Part shown: piece by piece, positions 27,414 through 39,723 of the stretch
Numbering within the stretch: the stretch's first letter is position 1
Layout of the letters: each line of letters starts with the position of its first letter
Assembly (NCBI GenBank): GCA_036499395.1
Contig: DASYDW010000004.1
Location: 1 to 64,000, forward strand
Source: Pirellulales bacterium
GTDB lineage: Bacteria > Planctomycetota > Planctomycetia > Pirellulales > JACPPG01
DNA: 64,000 nt
Direction of reading: 5' to 3'
Notes under the pieces: generated by a model
Seen by the model: the letters and a program-made list of their open reading frames with translations, nothing else
Told to the model about the DNA's origin: nothing
Database searches by the model: none
Position numbers and translations under genes: made by a program

Positions 27414-27848
27414 TTGTTCTGGAAAGGGCTGACCATTCGATTACGTCCTTGGCACTTTCGGCTGAGCACGTTGCTCGTCGCGGTCGCCCTGGTGGCCGCC
27501 GGACTGGCCTGGTGGCTGCGCCCACTCGATGTAGAAATCCGGCGCGATGACGGTACCCTGGCGGCGCGATTTCGGGTCCAGCGGGATTGGCGCGGTCGGT
27601 TCGTCGGTTGCGGGACGCAGTCTTGGTTCCTGCCGGACGGGCAATGCTTTCGCCGCCAGGATATCGAGGGGGCGTTATTGGTGAACGGAACGCTCTTAGG
27701 GCCCGGGCGTTATGCGAATCCGGTCTATCCGGCGCACTATCCGCCGGACCCTCCCTCGGCCGAATACGTGGGGTGGTTGCGGCAGGATAATGTGCCCATT
27801 TCGACCGACCTGCCGAGCGCGGCCGGCGAGCAGTTCTCTTATCCGTGA
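27414..27848 (+). CDS. Small membrane-anchored hypothetical protein, 144 residues
   Basis: A single hydrophobic helix (LSTLLVAVALVAAGLAWWL) follows a basic N-terminus with RLSTLLVAVAL, a pattern common at the start of planctomycete membrane proteins. The rest (about 100 residues) is extracytoplasmic or cytoplasmic, with GTQSWFLPDGQCFRRQDIEG and a Pro/Tyr-rich tail. I do not recognise the family. The frame opens with TTG at 27414, 15 bases after the cyclase stop; the exact start is uncertain because no strong ribosome-binding site is visible. It may be co-transcribed with the cyclase gene. Confidence 0.6.
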   Translation: MFWKGLTIRLRPWHFRLSTLLVAVALVAAGLAWWLRPLDVEIRRDDGTLAARFRVQRDWRGRFVGCGTQSWFLPDGQCFRRQDIEGALLVNGTLLGPGRYANPVYPAHYPPDPPSAEYVGWLRQDNVPISTDLPSAAGEQFSYP

Positions 27849-28041
27849 AATGCGTTCGCTTCACCCCCCGACCGATTTCACGAACTCTGAACTCGCCAGC
27901 GGCTTTGCTTTTAGTTATCTTAGCCGGTGGCAATGCTCGGCCCTTCGGCCGGGCTGGCGGTAACGAGTTGATAATCAGCGACCGCAGCCGGCTTCTATTT
28001 TGCCGGCGCGGCTGTTACACGCCCTCACAGGAGATTTGGCG

Positions 28042-30336
<2,295 letters not shown>

Positions 30337-30360
30337 CAGGCCGGGATTTAAGGCGGAGCG

Positions 30361-31632
30361 TTAGTACCGGCTAGGCGGCACGTAATTCAACTGCGTAGCG
30401 GGGACCGCGCCGACGTCGACGGCGGGGACTCCGACGGAAGCATTGGGCACGGGGGCTATAGGGGTCGCGGGAGTTGCCGGGACCGGAGGCGCGACCGGCG
30501 CGGCGACGACTTCGGTTTTCGTGGCGTCGCTTGTAGCCGGCGCATCGTACCGCGGCGTTTCCTTGGCGATGGGTCGGGATGCGACGCGCGCCGGTGAGGC
30601 TGGCTTCGGTGAAATTGCCACCGCTTCGCTCGTCACCGGCTGAGAGTGTGCCGTGGGGATTCCCCGGCCATTGCTGGCTGACGAATCAATGGTTTGCACC
30701 TCGGCCAACTGTTCACGCGGCGGTTCCTCGGCGTTCATGCGATCCAACCACTCGCGGGCTTCGTTCAAGCCCGGATCTTTCTCAACCGCCAAGGCGAACT
30801 GTTGGATGGCCGCATTTCGTTTGCCGGTCTGTTTCAACAGAACGCCAACGTTGTAATGCGCAATTGGCTCTCCATAGACGGCCGCCACTTGCGCAACGGC
30901 CTCGTTGACGCGACCCATTTCGACAAGAACCGTGGCGATGTTGTTGCGATACAACTGCCGATCGGGCTGCAGTGTGACGGCTTTGCCAAGATACTCGAGC
31001 GCCAGGTCGAATTTCCCTTGCCGTGCATAGCAGAGACCGAGGTCGTTCGCGACCGAGGCATCTTCGGGATACAGCTTCGCGGCGCGGCTGTAATACTGAA
31101 CTGCCTTGACCTTCTCTCCCTGGCGATCGAGAAGGTGCGCGCAACCGACCAGTCCCGCGGAGTTATCGTGATCGATGGCCAGCGCCTTTTCGTACTCTCC
31201 GGAGGCTCGGGCAAGGTCGCCGGTTTGTTCATGAACACGTGCCAATGACACGAAGAAATCAGCGCCGGGTCCGTCATCCTTCTTGTTAAAGGGCCACCAG
31301 CCAACGGTCTCCTCGGTAGTCGGCATCTCTTCCGGCTTCGGCGGCTGAGGCTTAAAGGCTTTGCTGACCTTGTCCGTGCCGGCTTTGAAGGTACCGCTAA
31401 CACTCCTGCCGATCGCCGCGGGACTAAAGGCCGCTAGCTTCGAACTGTTCGACTGCGCTTGGTCCTGCTGGCCAAAACCGGGATCCGTCGAATTCGTGCT
31501 GACGCAACCCGCTAATGCGACTGTGGCGCCAAGGGCCAGCGCTGCAAGCAAATGCCTGCCCGGACCTCGACGAGTTGCCTCGCGCTGCGTATTGATTTGG
31601 CAGCGCGGAAGCTTGAGACTTAAATAAACCAT
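30361..31632 (-). CDS. TPR lipoprotein of the tad/cpa cluster
   Basis: After an unusually long N-terminus, a lipobox (ALGATVALAGC) predicts lipidation near residue 43. Residues about 125-290 contain tetratricopeptide repeats (FVSLARVHEQTGDLARASGE, VANDLGLCYARQGKFDLALE, YNVGVLLKQTGKRNAAIQQF). The last 120 residues are Pro/Ala/Thr-rich and low in complexity, likely an extended linker. TPR proteins (TadD-like) are regular members of tad clusters and assist assembly of the secretin or pilus. It is the last gene of the minus-strand cluster and converges with the redoxin-fusion gene, only 24 bases away. Confidence 0.82.
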   Translation of the reverse strand: MVYLSLKLPRCQINTQREATRRGPGRHLLAALALGATVALAGCVSTNSTDPGFGQQDQAQSNSSKLAAFSPAAIGRSVSGTFKAGTDKVSKAFKPQPPKPEEMPTTEETVGWWPFNKKDDGPGADFFVSLARVHEQTGDLARASGEYEKALAIDHDNSAGLVGCAHLLDRQGEKVKAVQYYSRAAKLYPEDASVANDLGLCYARQGKFDLALEYLGKAVTLQPDRQLYRNNIATVLVEMGRVNEAVAQVAAVYGEPIAHYNVGVLLKQTGKRNAAIQQFALAVEKDPGLNEAREWLDRMNAEEPPREQLAEVQTIDSSASNGRGIPTAHSQPVTSEAVAISPKPASPARVASRPIAKETPRYDAPATSDATKTEVVAAPVAPPVPATPATPIAPVPNASVGVPAVDVGAVPATQLNYVPPSRY

Positions 31633-31981
31633 CGCAATTATCTCGAAGAGAACGATTTCGCGGTGTCGGTATACTTCTTCGGTCGCGCTGGATCGCCGGC
31701 TGTAAGCGAACTGGCAGATCGGCGAATCCCTAAGGATCGTCAGGGTAAAGACAGGCGGCGCCGGTAAGCGGGGTGGAACGCCGTGGCGTTAAACCTTCGG
31801 GTCGTGCAAACGTAAGTCGGTAGCCCGCCGCTGGCTCGTCCGGCAGTGCGAACGTTTGGTACACCCGGCCAGGTCTGCTAGCAGCGGCACCGCAAGTCAG
31901 TACTGATTCCCAATTTTGCCAGTAGGACCGTTGCCCCTGAGATGGGCGCTCCGTGTGGAGCGGGGCGAAATGTGTTAGCTG
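31633..31981. other. Intergenic region within the tad cluster
   Basis: The 349 bases between the secreted-protein gene and the TPR lipoprotein gene hold no convincing coding frame. Because the gap is large for this cluster, the TPR gene may have its own promoter here. I saw no clear consensus promoter, terminator or repeat. Confidence 0.4.
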
Positions 31982-32626
31982 CTATTGGCCGTTGCCGCTC
32001 CCGCTTCCGCCGCCCCCGCCGGACAGCGAACTGCTGCCGTCATCCTCAGGCAGACGTGGATCGGGAATCGTGGCCTGGTAGCGGCGCGTAACTTCGTCGA
32101 CGTAGTAGGCGGGCGCGCCACGCGGCTTGTCGTAAGTCTCGAAGATCGGCACCGGCGGCCGATCGCCCAGGACGGCGACAGCGGCCTCTTGTATCGAGAC
32201 CACTCGGCCAGCGGTCGTTTCGGGGGTTGGGTCGCGAAGCACGAAAATCGCCCGATAGCACAGCGGGGTTTGATTAATGATGGCGGCGACCTTCAATCGG
32301 CCGGCTTCGGTGAGTTGAGTGCCCTCGTCGACGAAGTACTGCTCGCCAAGCGTGTTCTGCACGCGCCAGCCATTGGCCGTATCAAGATCGAAATGGACGC
32401 GGGTATTTGCGCGATCGGCCGCGACAAAGGGATCCGGCCAGTTGTTGTTGCGCTTGAAGTCGCGGCAGACCGAATACCAGGCTCGCTTGAAGAAATTTCC
32501 TTCCGGCTTGGCGTCACCGTCTTGGCATTGGGCCTCGGCAGGCATGCCCGCCGACTGCGCCAAGGTTGCCTTTGACGACAGGGCGGCACCGACCAAGAGT
32601 GGTGCGACGAGCAGGGAACGAATCAT
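31982..32626 (-). CDS. Secreted hypothetical protein of the tad cluster, 214 residues
   Basis: A signal peptide (RSLLVAPLLVGAALSSKATLA, cut after AQS) is followed by a compact domain with two Cys (AQCQDG and SVCRDF) and later LCYRAIFVL. The middle part (VHFDLDTANGWRVQNTLGEQ, then EAGRLKVAAIINQTP) recalls OmpA-like or secretin-associated domains, without a clear match. The C-terminus is a Ser/Gly-rich tail. Its place just downstream of tadC and upstream of the TPR lipoprotein suggests a periplasmic accessory of the pilus machine. I do not recognise the family. Confidence 0.65.
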   Translation of the reverse strand: MIRSLLVAPLLVGAALSSKATLAQSAGMPAEAQCQDGDAKPEGNFFKRAWYSVCRDFKRNNNWPDPFVAADRANTRVHFDLDTANGWRVQNTLGEQYFVDEGTQLTEAGRLKVAAIINQTPLCYRAIFVLRDPTPETTAGRVVSIQEAAVAVLGDRPPVPIFETYDKPRGAPAYYVDEVTRRYQATIPDPRLPEDDGSSSLSGGGGGSGSGNGQ

Positions 32627-32786
32627 GAAAGAACCTCTTCGCGAAACGCGCAGCGAGCAGAGCTTGGCGCCGCCGATTGCTCGCGGCCGGCTGGTATGCG
32701 GGTAGGGCGCCTTTTCTCGTTATCGGCCCGCAGGAGCCGAATATGTGTCACTGAGAGACTTGCGCGTCCTGCCTTGCGCAGATTCG

Positions 32787-33764
32787 CTAGAGCCCGCTGC
32801 CATTCATGATCGGGAACATTTCGCGGACCATCGTGATAGCAGCCGGTCCGACAAGCACGACGAAAATGCCCGGAAAGATGAAGATCACCAGCGGAAAAAT
32901 CAGCTTAACAGCGGTTTTGGCAGCTTTTTCTTCGGCCAACTGCCGGCGGCGCGTACGCATCGAGTCGCTTTGCACGCGCAGCGCCTGCGCGATGCTGGAA
33001 CCGAACTTGTCGGCTTGGATCAAAATCGATGACAGACTGCGCAGATCATCGACACCGGTCCGCACGCCAAGCTCGTGCAATACCTCGGTTCGCGACTTGC
33101 CGACCTGCAGTTGAAAATTCGAAAGCGCGAACTCTTCAGAGATGATGCGATAAATGCGCTTCATCTCGTCCGAGACTTTTCGCATGGCCTGATCCAATCC
33201 CAATCCGGCCTCGACGCAGACGACCATCAGATCCAGAGCATCCGGAAGGCCCAGGAAGATTGCTTCTTTGCGCTTGCTGATGATGAGTTTCAGAACCAGG
33301 TCCGGCAGATAGAAGAGGAAGCCGGTGATGAGCAGCGTGATCATGGTCGACTTCTGGCTAAAATCTCCCCTTACGGCCATCGCGGCGCCCGAGCCAAACA
33401 GGCCGACGATCAGCCCCAAGAATTTGAAGCCGAGGAAGATGGTTGTTGCCGACTCGCCACGGAAGCCGCCGTTGGAAAGCTTCATCTTTATTTTGCTGGC
33501 TTCGAGCTCGCTTTTCGGCTGCAGCGGCGCGGCCAAGGCAGGCGACGCGGCCTCGAGCACCTTGGTCATCGCGTCTTGCTTTTTGGTCACCGACGCGGCC
33601 TCGCGACGGCGCAGAGCAGGATTCTTCAATTCATCCAGCCGCTGCATGGCACGGGGGCGACCCGTGGCAAGCAAATCCAATAACCACCAGGCGGCCACAG
33701 CAAACAGGCCAAACACCGCCAGCGGCAGAATCTGAGTGAAGTCGATCAGGTTGGCGAGAATCAC
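32787..33764 (-). CDS. tadC: Tad pilus inner-membrane platform protein TadC (GspF family)
   Basis: The 325-residue protein is a T2SS-F-type protein: hydrophobic N-terminus (ILPLAVFGLFAVAAWWLLDL), membrane segments near ATTIFLGFKFLGLIVGLFGS and ITLLITGFLFYLP, the cytoplasmic F domain (LPDALDLMVVCVEAGLGLDQ; LGVRTGVDDLRSLSSILIQA), and a final membrane helix pair (LIFPLVIFIFPGIFVVLVGP). With TadB it forms the platform on which the CpaF ATPase acts to extrude or retract Flp pili. It starts three bases after the tadB stop, so the two are co-translated. Confidence 0.92.
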   Translation of the reverse strand: MILANLIDFTQILPLAVFGLFAVAAWWLLDLLATGRPRAMQRLDELKNPALRRREAASVTKKQDAMTKVLEAASPALAAPLQPKSELEASKIKMKLSNGGFRGESATTIFLGFKFLGLIVGLFGSGAAMAVRGDFSQKSTMITLLITGFLFYLPDLVLKLIISKRKEAIFLGLPDALDLMVVCVEAGLGLDQAMRKVSDEMKRIYRIISEEFALSNFQLQVGKSRTEVLHELGVRTGVDDLRSLSSILIQADKFGSSIAQALRVQSDSMRTRRRQLAEEKAAKTAVKLIFPLVIFIFPGIFVVLVGPAAITMVREMFPIMNGSGL

Positions 33765-33767
33765 GGA

Positions 33768-34739
33768 TTACACCTTGATATTGATAATTTTCCGGATCAC
33801 AAGCGCGCCCAACACCTGCATGACGACGGCTCCGGCGAGCATTTTCTTTCCCATCGTGTCCGTGAACAGCATCATGACGTAGTCGGGATTCAGCCGGTAC
33901 ACCGCCAGAAACAACACTGGTGGCAAGGCCAACAGGACGATGCCGGACAGGCGGCCTTCACCGGTCAGAGCCTGCACCTGACCCCAAATCTTGAAACGCT
34001 CGCGGATGATGTAACCGATCTTGTCGAGAATCTCCGCCAGGTCACCGCCCGTCTGTTTCTGCAAGACGATGGCCGTGGCGAAGAACTTCAAGTCGAGGTT
34101 GGGAACGCGTCGTGTCAGGCTTGTCAGCGAATCGTCCATCGAGACGCCGAGGTTTTGCTCTTCGAAGACGCGACCAAATTCCTTGCCGATGGGCGCTGCC
34201 ATTTCTTCGCGCACCAGGTTGAAGCCCGAGGCCAGGCTGTGGCCCGCGCGCAGCGCGCGGGCAGTCAATTCCAGCGCATCGGGCAACTGAACGGCAAAGG
34301 CTTTCATGCGTCTGCTACGACGAAACATCAGCCACAGCACCGGCAACGTCGCCATCGCCAGTGCCCCCAGCGGCGTAAGGGGGGCGGGGAAGCCCGCCAC
34401 GACCGACGCCACGGCGCCCAAAACGGCCAGGCCCGCGGAAATGCCGAAGAAACGCGAAGGGGTTAGAGTCGTATCGGCCTGTTCGAAAAGTAAGCCCAGG
34501 TTGTGATAACGAGCGACGATCCCTTCGAGGATGCTAGGGGTTGCATTGAGTGGCGCCGCCAGCACGCTCCCTTTGAGCAAATTGTCCTTAACGCTGCTCG
34601 CCGAGCTTACGCCCGTGAGGACGTCGAGCCTTTGCTCGATTCCCTTATCGTTCTTCTCGCGCCAGAACATCGCGATGCAGCCGACGAAAGCGGCCACACC
34701 GACGAACGCGGCGATCGAAATCATGAGTGTTGGCGTCAT
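33768..34739 (-). CDS. tadB: Tad pilus inner-membrane platform protein TadB (GspF family)
   Basis: The protein has two N-terminal membrane regions (ISIAAFVGVAAFVGCIAMFW and LAVLGAVASVVAGFPAPLTP), a T2SS-F domain (QLPDALELTARALRAGHSLA; EEQNLGVSMDDSLTSLTRRV; IVLQKQTGGDLAEILDKIGY), and a C-terminal helix pair (LSGIVLLALPPVLFLAVYRL). The motif GGDLAEIL is typical of TadB. It acts in the inner membrane with TadC. The gene lies 69 bases downstream of cpaF and three bases upstream of tadC. Confidence 0.93.
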   Translation of the reverse strand: MTPTLMISIAAFVGVAAFVGCIAMFWREKNDKGIEQRLDVLTGVSSASSVKDNLLKGSVLAAPLNATPSILEGIVARYHNLGLLFEQADTTLTPSRFFGISAGLAVLGAVASVVAGFPAPLTPLGALAMATLPVLWLMFRRSRRMKAFAVQLPDALELTARALRAGHSLASGFNLVREEMAAPIGKEFGRVFEEQNLGVSMDDSLTSLTRRVPNLDLKFFATAIVLQKQTGGDLAEILDKIGYIIRERFKIWGQVQALTGEGRLSGIVLLALPPVLFLAVYRLNPDYVMMLFTDTMGKKMLAGAVVMQVLGALVIRKIINIKV

Positions 34740-34808
34740 AGCTAATTCACGCTAAGCGGGGAGACGGTACTCGATGGGATTGGTCGTGTTGGCCGTTTGC
34801 GATCGCGG

Positions 34809-36128
34809 TTAATCCTCTAACATCACGCGTTGGCGGAAGGCGCTGGCCGGTAATCGCACGCCGGCGGCTTCGAGTTTTTCCATGAATGCCGGTCGGATGC
34901 CCGTCGACACGAATCGTCCACGGGCGCGACCGTTTTCGTCGATGCCATCTTTGATGTAATGGTAAATGTCCTGCATGACGATCGTGTCTTGCTCCATCCC
35001 GAGGATTTCGGTGATGTGCGTGATTTTGCGCGGCCCTCCCTGCAAGCGGTTGGCTTGAATAATCAGGTCGATGGCGCTCGATACCTGCTGCCGCATGGCC
35101 TTTAGCGGCAGCTCGAAGCCGGCCATCGTGATCATGGTCTCGATACGAGCCACGGCGTCGCGCGGATTATTGGCGTGAATCGTGGTCAGCGATCCTTCGT
35201 GACCGGTGTTCATGGCTTGTAGCATGTCGAGCGTCTCGGCACCGCGGCATTCGCCGATGATGATTCGTTCGGGCCGCATACGGAGAGCGTTTTTCACCAG
35301 GTCCGTGGCCGTGATCGCGCCTTTGCCTTCGATATTCGGCGGACGGGTTTCCAGACGCACGACGTGATCCTGCTGCAATTGCAATTCGGCCGCGTCCTCG
35401 ATCGTGACGATGCGGTCCGTATTGGAAATAAAGCTCGACAGCGTATTCAGCAGCGTCGTCTTGCCCGAGCCGGTGCCGCCGGAGATGACAATGTTCAAGC
35501 GAGCCTTGATCGCTCCCTCGAGCAGCATCACCATCTCGGGGGTGAACGCCTTGTAGTTGAGCAGGTCTTCAAGCTTTAGCGGATTGGCACCGAAACGGCG
35601 AATGGACACGGCGGCGCCGTCCAAGGCCAAGGGAGGAATGATCGCATTAACGCGCGAACCATCCGGGAGACGCGCATCGACCATCGGGCAGACTTCGTCG
35701 ACGCGCCGCCCGACTTTCGAGACGATGCGATCGATAATTTGCATCAAGTGATTGTTGTCGCGAAAGGTGACGGAGGTTTTTTCCATCTTTCCCTTGCGCT
35801 CGCAATAGATATTCTTCGGCCCATTGATCAGGATATCGCTGATCGTGGGATCCTTGAGCAACAGCTCCAGCGGACCAAGACCGAACGTTTCATCGAGTAC
35901 CTCGTCGACCAGCCGTTCACGCTCGGCGCGATTCAGCAGCGTGTCTTCGGTATCGCAGAGGTGTTCGACGACCAGCCGAATCTCGCGACGCAGCACATCG
36001 CCGGCCAGGTCGCCGACCCGTGTCAGGTCGAGCTTGTCGACCAGTTTGCCGTGGATACGCCGTTTGAGCTCTTCGAAGTCGTTGTCTTGCGTTTTTTCGC
36101 GGGTGGTCGTCAGGGGAGTTTTGGCCAT
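34809..36128 (-). CDS. cpaF: Tad pilus ATPase CpaF/TadA
   Basis: This 439-residue type II/IV secretion ATPase powers pilus assembly. It has a helical N-terminal domain ([20 protein letters not shown]), the conserved [20 protein letters not shown], Walker [10 protein letters not shown], an Asp box ([20 protein letters not shown]), Walker [12 protein letters not shown] and the His box [19 protein letters not shown]. All catalytic elements are intact, unlike the ATPase-like protein at 60105-61865. I chose ATG 36128 (MAKTPLTTT) because the longer frame from 36197 adds an unpatterned Arg/Ser-rich stretch. It is followed by tadB. Confidence 0.95.
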   Translation of the reverse strand: MAKTPLTTTREKTQDNDFEELKRRIHGKLVDKLDLTRVGDLAGDVLRREIRLVVEHLCDTEDTLLNRAERERLVDEVLDETFGLGPLELLLKDPTISDILINGPKNIYCERKGKMEKTSVTFRDNNHLMQIIDRIVSKVGRRVDEVCPMVDARLPDGSRVNAIIPPLALDGAAVSIRRFGANPLKLEDLLNYKAFTPEMVMLLEGAIKARLNIVISGGTGSGKTTLLNTLSSFISNTDRIVTIEDAAELQLQQDHVVRLETRPPNIEGKGAITATDLVKNALRMRPERIIIGECRGAETLDMLQAMNTGHEGSLTTIHANNPRDAVARIETMITMAGFELPLKAMRQQVSSAIDLIIQANRLQGGPRKITHITEILGMEQDTIVMQDIYHYIKDGIDENGRARGRFVSTGIRPAFMEKLEAAGVRLPASAFRQRVMLED

Positions 36129-36399
36129 GGGGCTTGCTGTCTTTCGTATCGCGTTCGCATCGTCGGCTGATAGGGCCCGTCCGCGCGAAAACCGCACGGG
36201 GAGCAGGACGCTGGAAAATCGTCCCTAAAAGGATAGCTCACGCACGCGACAGCCCGTGGGCCGAATTCCCATGCTTTGACGCGAGCCGTTGGGGTAAATG
36301 CCCCCAATAGGTATGCCCTGCCGCTGTAGAGTGCTGACGAGCAGAATAGGCCTTATCGCGAGGCGCGATGCGCACGGCCCGACCGGTGCGGACTAATCG

Positions 36400-37626
36400 C
36401 TACTTGGTCGTAGTCGGCCCGTTCTTCGGCCAGAAGTTGAACAGCCGTGTGATGGCCGCGCGGCTACCGTCGCCGGCCTCACCTTCTGGGCGAGCTGTGC
36501 CGGTCAGCGCCGCGGCCAGATTGACGATCGATTGCGTGACCGCGGCCTTGGGAGCTTGCTCGATCAACGGCACGCCGTTGTTGCGGACTTCGATCATCGT
36601 TCGATAGTCGTTGGGTATTTGCCAGAAGATTTCCCGGCCGATGGTCTCTTGCGCTTTTTTCAAGCTGATGTGCCCGCAGTCGAGCCCGACCCGGTTGAGC
36701 ACGATCTTGACCTTGTCGGCCATACCTTGATTGGACTGGAAGGTGGTCATCAATCGCACCACATTCCGCAGGCAGGGCAGATCAAGCTGCGTCACCAGAA
36801 GAACCTGGTCCGCCATCTGTAGCGCCACCTGGTCCAGTTCGTTGTACGACTTCGACAGATCGAGAACCAGATGCGTGAAGGTGGCCTTCAAAAGCCCGAT
36901 CACGCGTTGCAAGTCATCCGGCGCGATTTGCGAGATGTCTTCCATCTGCACGGGCCTGGGGAGCAGGAAGAGCCCTGACGAATGCTTGGTCAGCGAGCGT
37001 TTGAGCAGGGCAAAATCGAGCCGCGTGATATTCTGGGCGACGTCCAACAGGGTGTAATCCGGAATCGTATCCAGCAAAACGTCCGCATCGCCCAGGCACA
37101 AGTCGAGGTCGACGACCGCGGCGGAGTTCTTCTCATTCGCCGCCAAGGCGCAGCCGAGGTTCACCGCCAGGCTCGTCGAGCCGACTCCGCCTGTGGCGCC
37201 GGCAATCGCGATGATCGTGCTATGGCGCGCCTTCGACTCGCCGCGACCAAAACGCTTCTCGCTGATCCGGCCAAGGGCTTCGAGTAAGTCCTCGATCTTT
37301 ACCGGGCGGGTCAAGAACTCTTTGGCGCCGGCCCGCATGGCCTTCAGAATCAGGCTGCCATCGGTCGAGCTGCTGACGACCAGGATGCTGCACTCGGGCG
37401 TCTCTTCGCTGAGCCGGGAGATCAGCCGTAAGGCCTTCTCATGGTCCTGATCGAGCGAGACCAGGGCGATATCCGGATGCGTTTGCAGCACCACGTCTGC
37501 GAAAAACTCATAGCGCGAGCATTCCGCCTCGAGCCAAACGAGGTCGAGCCCCAGCAGCATCGACTTGATAGCGTCGCGCGTGGCGTCGACTGGATCGACG
37601 ACGGCTAAGCGGAGCACATTGGCCAT
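36400..37626 (-). CDS. cpaE: Tad pilus localisation protein CpaE/TadZ (receiver-like + ParA/MinD-like)
   Basis: Residues 1-120 form an atypical response-regulator receiver domain (LRLAVVDPVDATRD; ILVVSSSTDGSLILKAMRAG; EFLTRPVKIEDLL); by eye the phosphoacceptor Asp position is Ser. From about 140 there is a MinD/ParA-like ATPase domain, whose Walker A reads ATGGVGSTSLAVN, with Ser where active ParA proteins have Lys. TadZ proteins commonly have such deviations. They mark the pole or site where the pilus machine is built. The gene is 85 bases downstream of the secretin gene. Confidence 0.9.
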   Translation of the reverse strand: MANVLRLAVVDPVDATRDAIKSMLLGLDLVWLEAECSRYEFFADVVLQTHPDIALVSLDQDHEKALRLISRLSEETPECSILVVSSSTDGSLILKAMRAGAKEFLTRPVKIEDLLEALGRISEKRFGRGESKARHSTIIAIAGATGGVGSTSLAVNLGCALAANEKNSAAVVDLDLCLGDADVLLDTIPDYTLLDVAQNITRLDFALLKRSLTKHSSGLFLLPRPVQMEDISQIAPDDLQRVIGLLKATFTHLVLDLSKSYNELDQVALQMADQVLLVTQLDLPCLRNVVRLMTTFQSNQGMADKVKIVLNRVGLDCGHISLKKAQETIGREIFWQIPNDYRTMIEVRNNGVPLIEQAPKAAVTQSIVNLAAALTGTARPEGEAGDGSRAAITRLFNFWPKNGPTTTK

Positions 37627-37711
37627 AGTTGTGAATGTCGCGCCGGTGGTCGTACCTTCTAAGGGCGAACCGCGATCCTCCTCCCGGACCGTCGGGATAC
37701 ACTCGCTCGCC

Positions 37712-39559
37712 CTAATTTTTTACGTCATAACCAACGGGCCCGACGATTCCCGGCGGAGATTGCGCCGAGGCACGTTGCGCCGTGACATTCCGCGACGAAC
37801 GATTGTTCGGACTGTACGAGACAGCACGATTTTCGAGGGCTGGTCCCACCGCCTCGTCGGCTGCCGGTGGACGTGCCGCGGGTTTTCGTGCCACCGGGGG
37901 AGGCGCCTTGGGGGCGTCTTGCACGACGCGTTCCGGCCGGGCGGACGCCGTGGGGGGCGACCGCAGAATCGTGCCGCGGTGCGTGGTCGACAGTGGGGGC
38001 TCGGGTGTCGGCGGATCGACCACTTCGCCCTGCGGTGCGACCCCTTCGGCCGAGGGCTCGGCTCCGGGATTTCCGCCCATGGGCCGCGAGAATTCAAAGA
38101 GAGATCCAGGTGACAATGACGGGCGACAGGCGTCATCGCCAGGACACCGCGGCACTTCGATGTGTCCCTTCAAATAAAGTTGCGTGTCGGTGGGGCTGGA
38201 CGTGGCGGTGCCAGGGCCGTCGGGCGGCACGTCGCACGGATCGAGGGCTTCGACCAGTTGCGGTGTGACCATCAGCAAGAGCTCGATCTCTTCGTCGGTT
38301 CCGGTCACGTTGCGGAACAAGGCGCCGACATACGGCAGTTCGCCCAACCAGGGCACAGATCGCTTGGTATAGATGCGCCGATTTTGGATCAATCCCGCCA
38401 GTGCTAGTGTTTGCCCTGCCCGCATTTCGACACCGGTATTGGCTTCGCGAATTTTGAGCGCAGGCACTGTTTGGCCGTTGATCACGGCCGAATGGGTGTC
38501 GTCGATTTCGGTGACGCGCGGATAGACCTCGAGGCGGATGGCGCCGTTGCCCAAGACGATCGGCACGAAGTCGACTTGCGTGCCGTACGTTTTCCACTGG
38601 ACCGAGATCGTGCCTAAGCTTTGCGGAACGGGCACGGGGAACTGGCCGCCCGAGGAAAAGCTAGCCGGGCGTCCGCTGTAGGCCGTGAGATTCGGTTCGG
38701 CCAAGATCGTCGCCAACTGCTGCTGCTCTAAGGCGTCCAAGAATCCGAGGAAGGCGCTATTGGGATTAACGATGCCGAAGCTGAGATGCAGATTGTCCGC
38801 CGACGCACTGGCCAGCACGCCTGGGCCCGGTGCTAAGCCGGTGTAAGCACCAGGATTGGTAAATAGGAGCTGGCTGATGGCAGATTGAAAGAAGCTTTGT
38901 CCCGACTGTGCGCGGAAGTCAAAACCCATCTTGCGCAGCTTCGTTCGAGAAACTTCCATCACCTTCACCTTCAGCAGCACCTGCTGAACGCCGGCGATCG
39001 TGATGTTGTTAATAACCTTGGGGTAGTAGTCCTCGGCGATCTGCACGATGCGGCTGATTTGGTTCGGGTCGTCAACGTGTCCCGAGAGAATCACACTGTT
39101 GGCGGTCGGAACCACGCGTAGGGCCGTGGTGGGAAACTGCGCCTGCAAGAGCATCGAAAGTTCGCGAGCATCTGGATAGATGATCACGTCGATCGTGTGA
39201 ACCTTTTGCTCCTCGTCCCATAGGTTGACCTGCGTTACGCCGGTCTTTTTAGCCAGCAGTTGAACCTGGGTCGCTGAGAGTGGCGTCAACTCGACCAAGT
39301 CAGGATTCGCGGCCTGCACTTGCGGGACCTTCTGGTCCATGGTCAGGATGCGGCTGGAATTGATCACCATTTCCAGACGCTCGTTGGACCCCTGCACCTT
39401 ATAAACGATCGCTTGCGCCGCGATGGCCGAAGGGTCCTGCGCAAACGCCCGTTGCGGCGCCGGTGGCAGCAGTAGCGCGACGATCGTAGCCACGGTCAGC
39501 GCTTGGTGCGCTTTCCGGCGGAGTCGCGACAGACCTCGTCCTTGAGGCTGAATACTCAT
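37712..39559 (-). CDS. cpaC: Tad pilus outer-membrane secretin CpaC/RcpA
   Basis: The 615-residue protein has a signal peptide (TVATIVALLLPPAPQRAFA), an N-terminal pilus/secretin N-domain (ERLEMVINSSRILTMDQKVP; GVTQVNLWDEEQKVHTIDVI), a BON-like domain (VVPTANSVILSGHVDDPNQI) and the secretin domain (TILAEPNLTAYSGRPASFSS; GVEMRAGQTLALAGLIQ; SVPWLGELPYVGALFRN; ELLLMVTPQLVEAL). After about residue 435 comes a 170-residue Pro/Ala/Arg-rich tail not found in most secretins. It forms the outer-membrane channel through which the pilus passes. The tail may be extracellular or periplasmic. Confidence 0.93.
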   Translation of the reverse strand: MSIQPQGRGLSRLRRKAHQALTVATIVALLLPPAPQRAFAQDPSAIAAQAIVYKVQGSNERLEMVINSSRILTMDQKVPQVQAANPDLVELTPLSATQVQLLAKKTGVTQVNLWDEEQKVHTIDVIIYPDARELSMLLQAQFPTTALRVVPTANSVILSGHVDDPNQISRIVQIAEDYYPKVINNITIAGVQQVLLKVKVMEVSRTKLRKMGFDFRAQSGQSFFQSAISQLLFTNPGAYTGLAPGPGVLASASADNLHLSFGIVNPNSAFLGFLDALEQQQLATILAEPNLTAYSGRPASFSSGGQFPVPVPQSLGTISVQWKTYGTQVDFVPIVLGNGAIRLEVYPRVTEIDDTHSAVINGQTVPALKIREANTGVEMRAGQTLALAGLIQNRRIYTKRSVPWLGELPYVGALFRNVTGTDEEIELLLMVTPQLVEALDPCDVPPDGPGTATSSPTDTQLYLKGHIEVPRCPGDDACRPSLSPGSLFEFSRPMGGNPGAEPSAEGVAPQGEVVDPPTPEPPLSTTHRGTILRSPPTASARPERVVQDAPKAPPPVARKPAARPPAADEAVGPALENRAVSYSPNNRSSRNVTAQRASAQSPPGIVGPVGYDVKN

Positions 39560-39723
39560 CCGTGAACTTCCTTGCTGCTATCGTGGCTCGGCGCCCTTCC
39601 CTGGTATCGCTGTCATCCTTGATCAGCGGATAGCCTTTGCCGAGTCACGTCGGGATGTCGAATCGTTTTTGTGCCCCAGGTTGTGGAGGTCCTGGGACAG
39701 AGTTTAGTAATTAGTTTCCTTGC

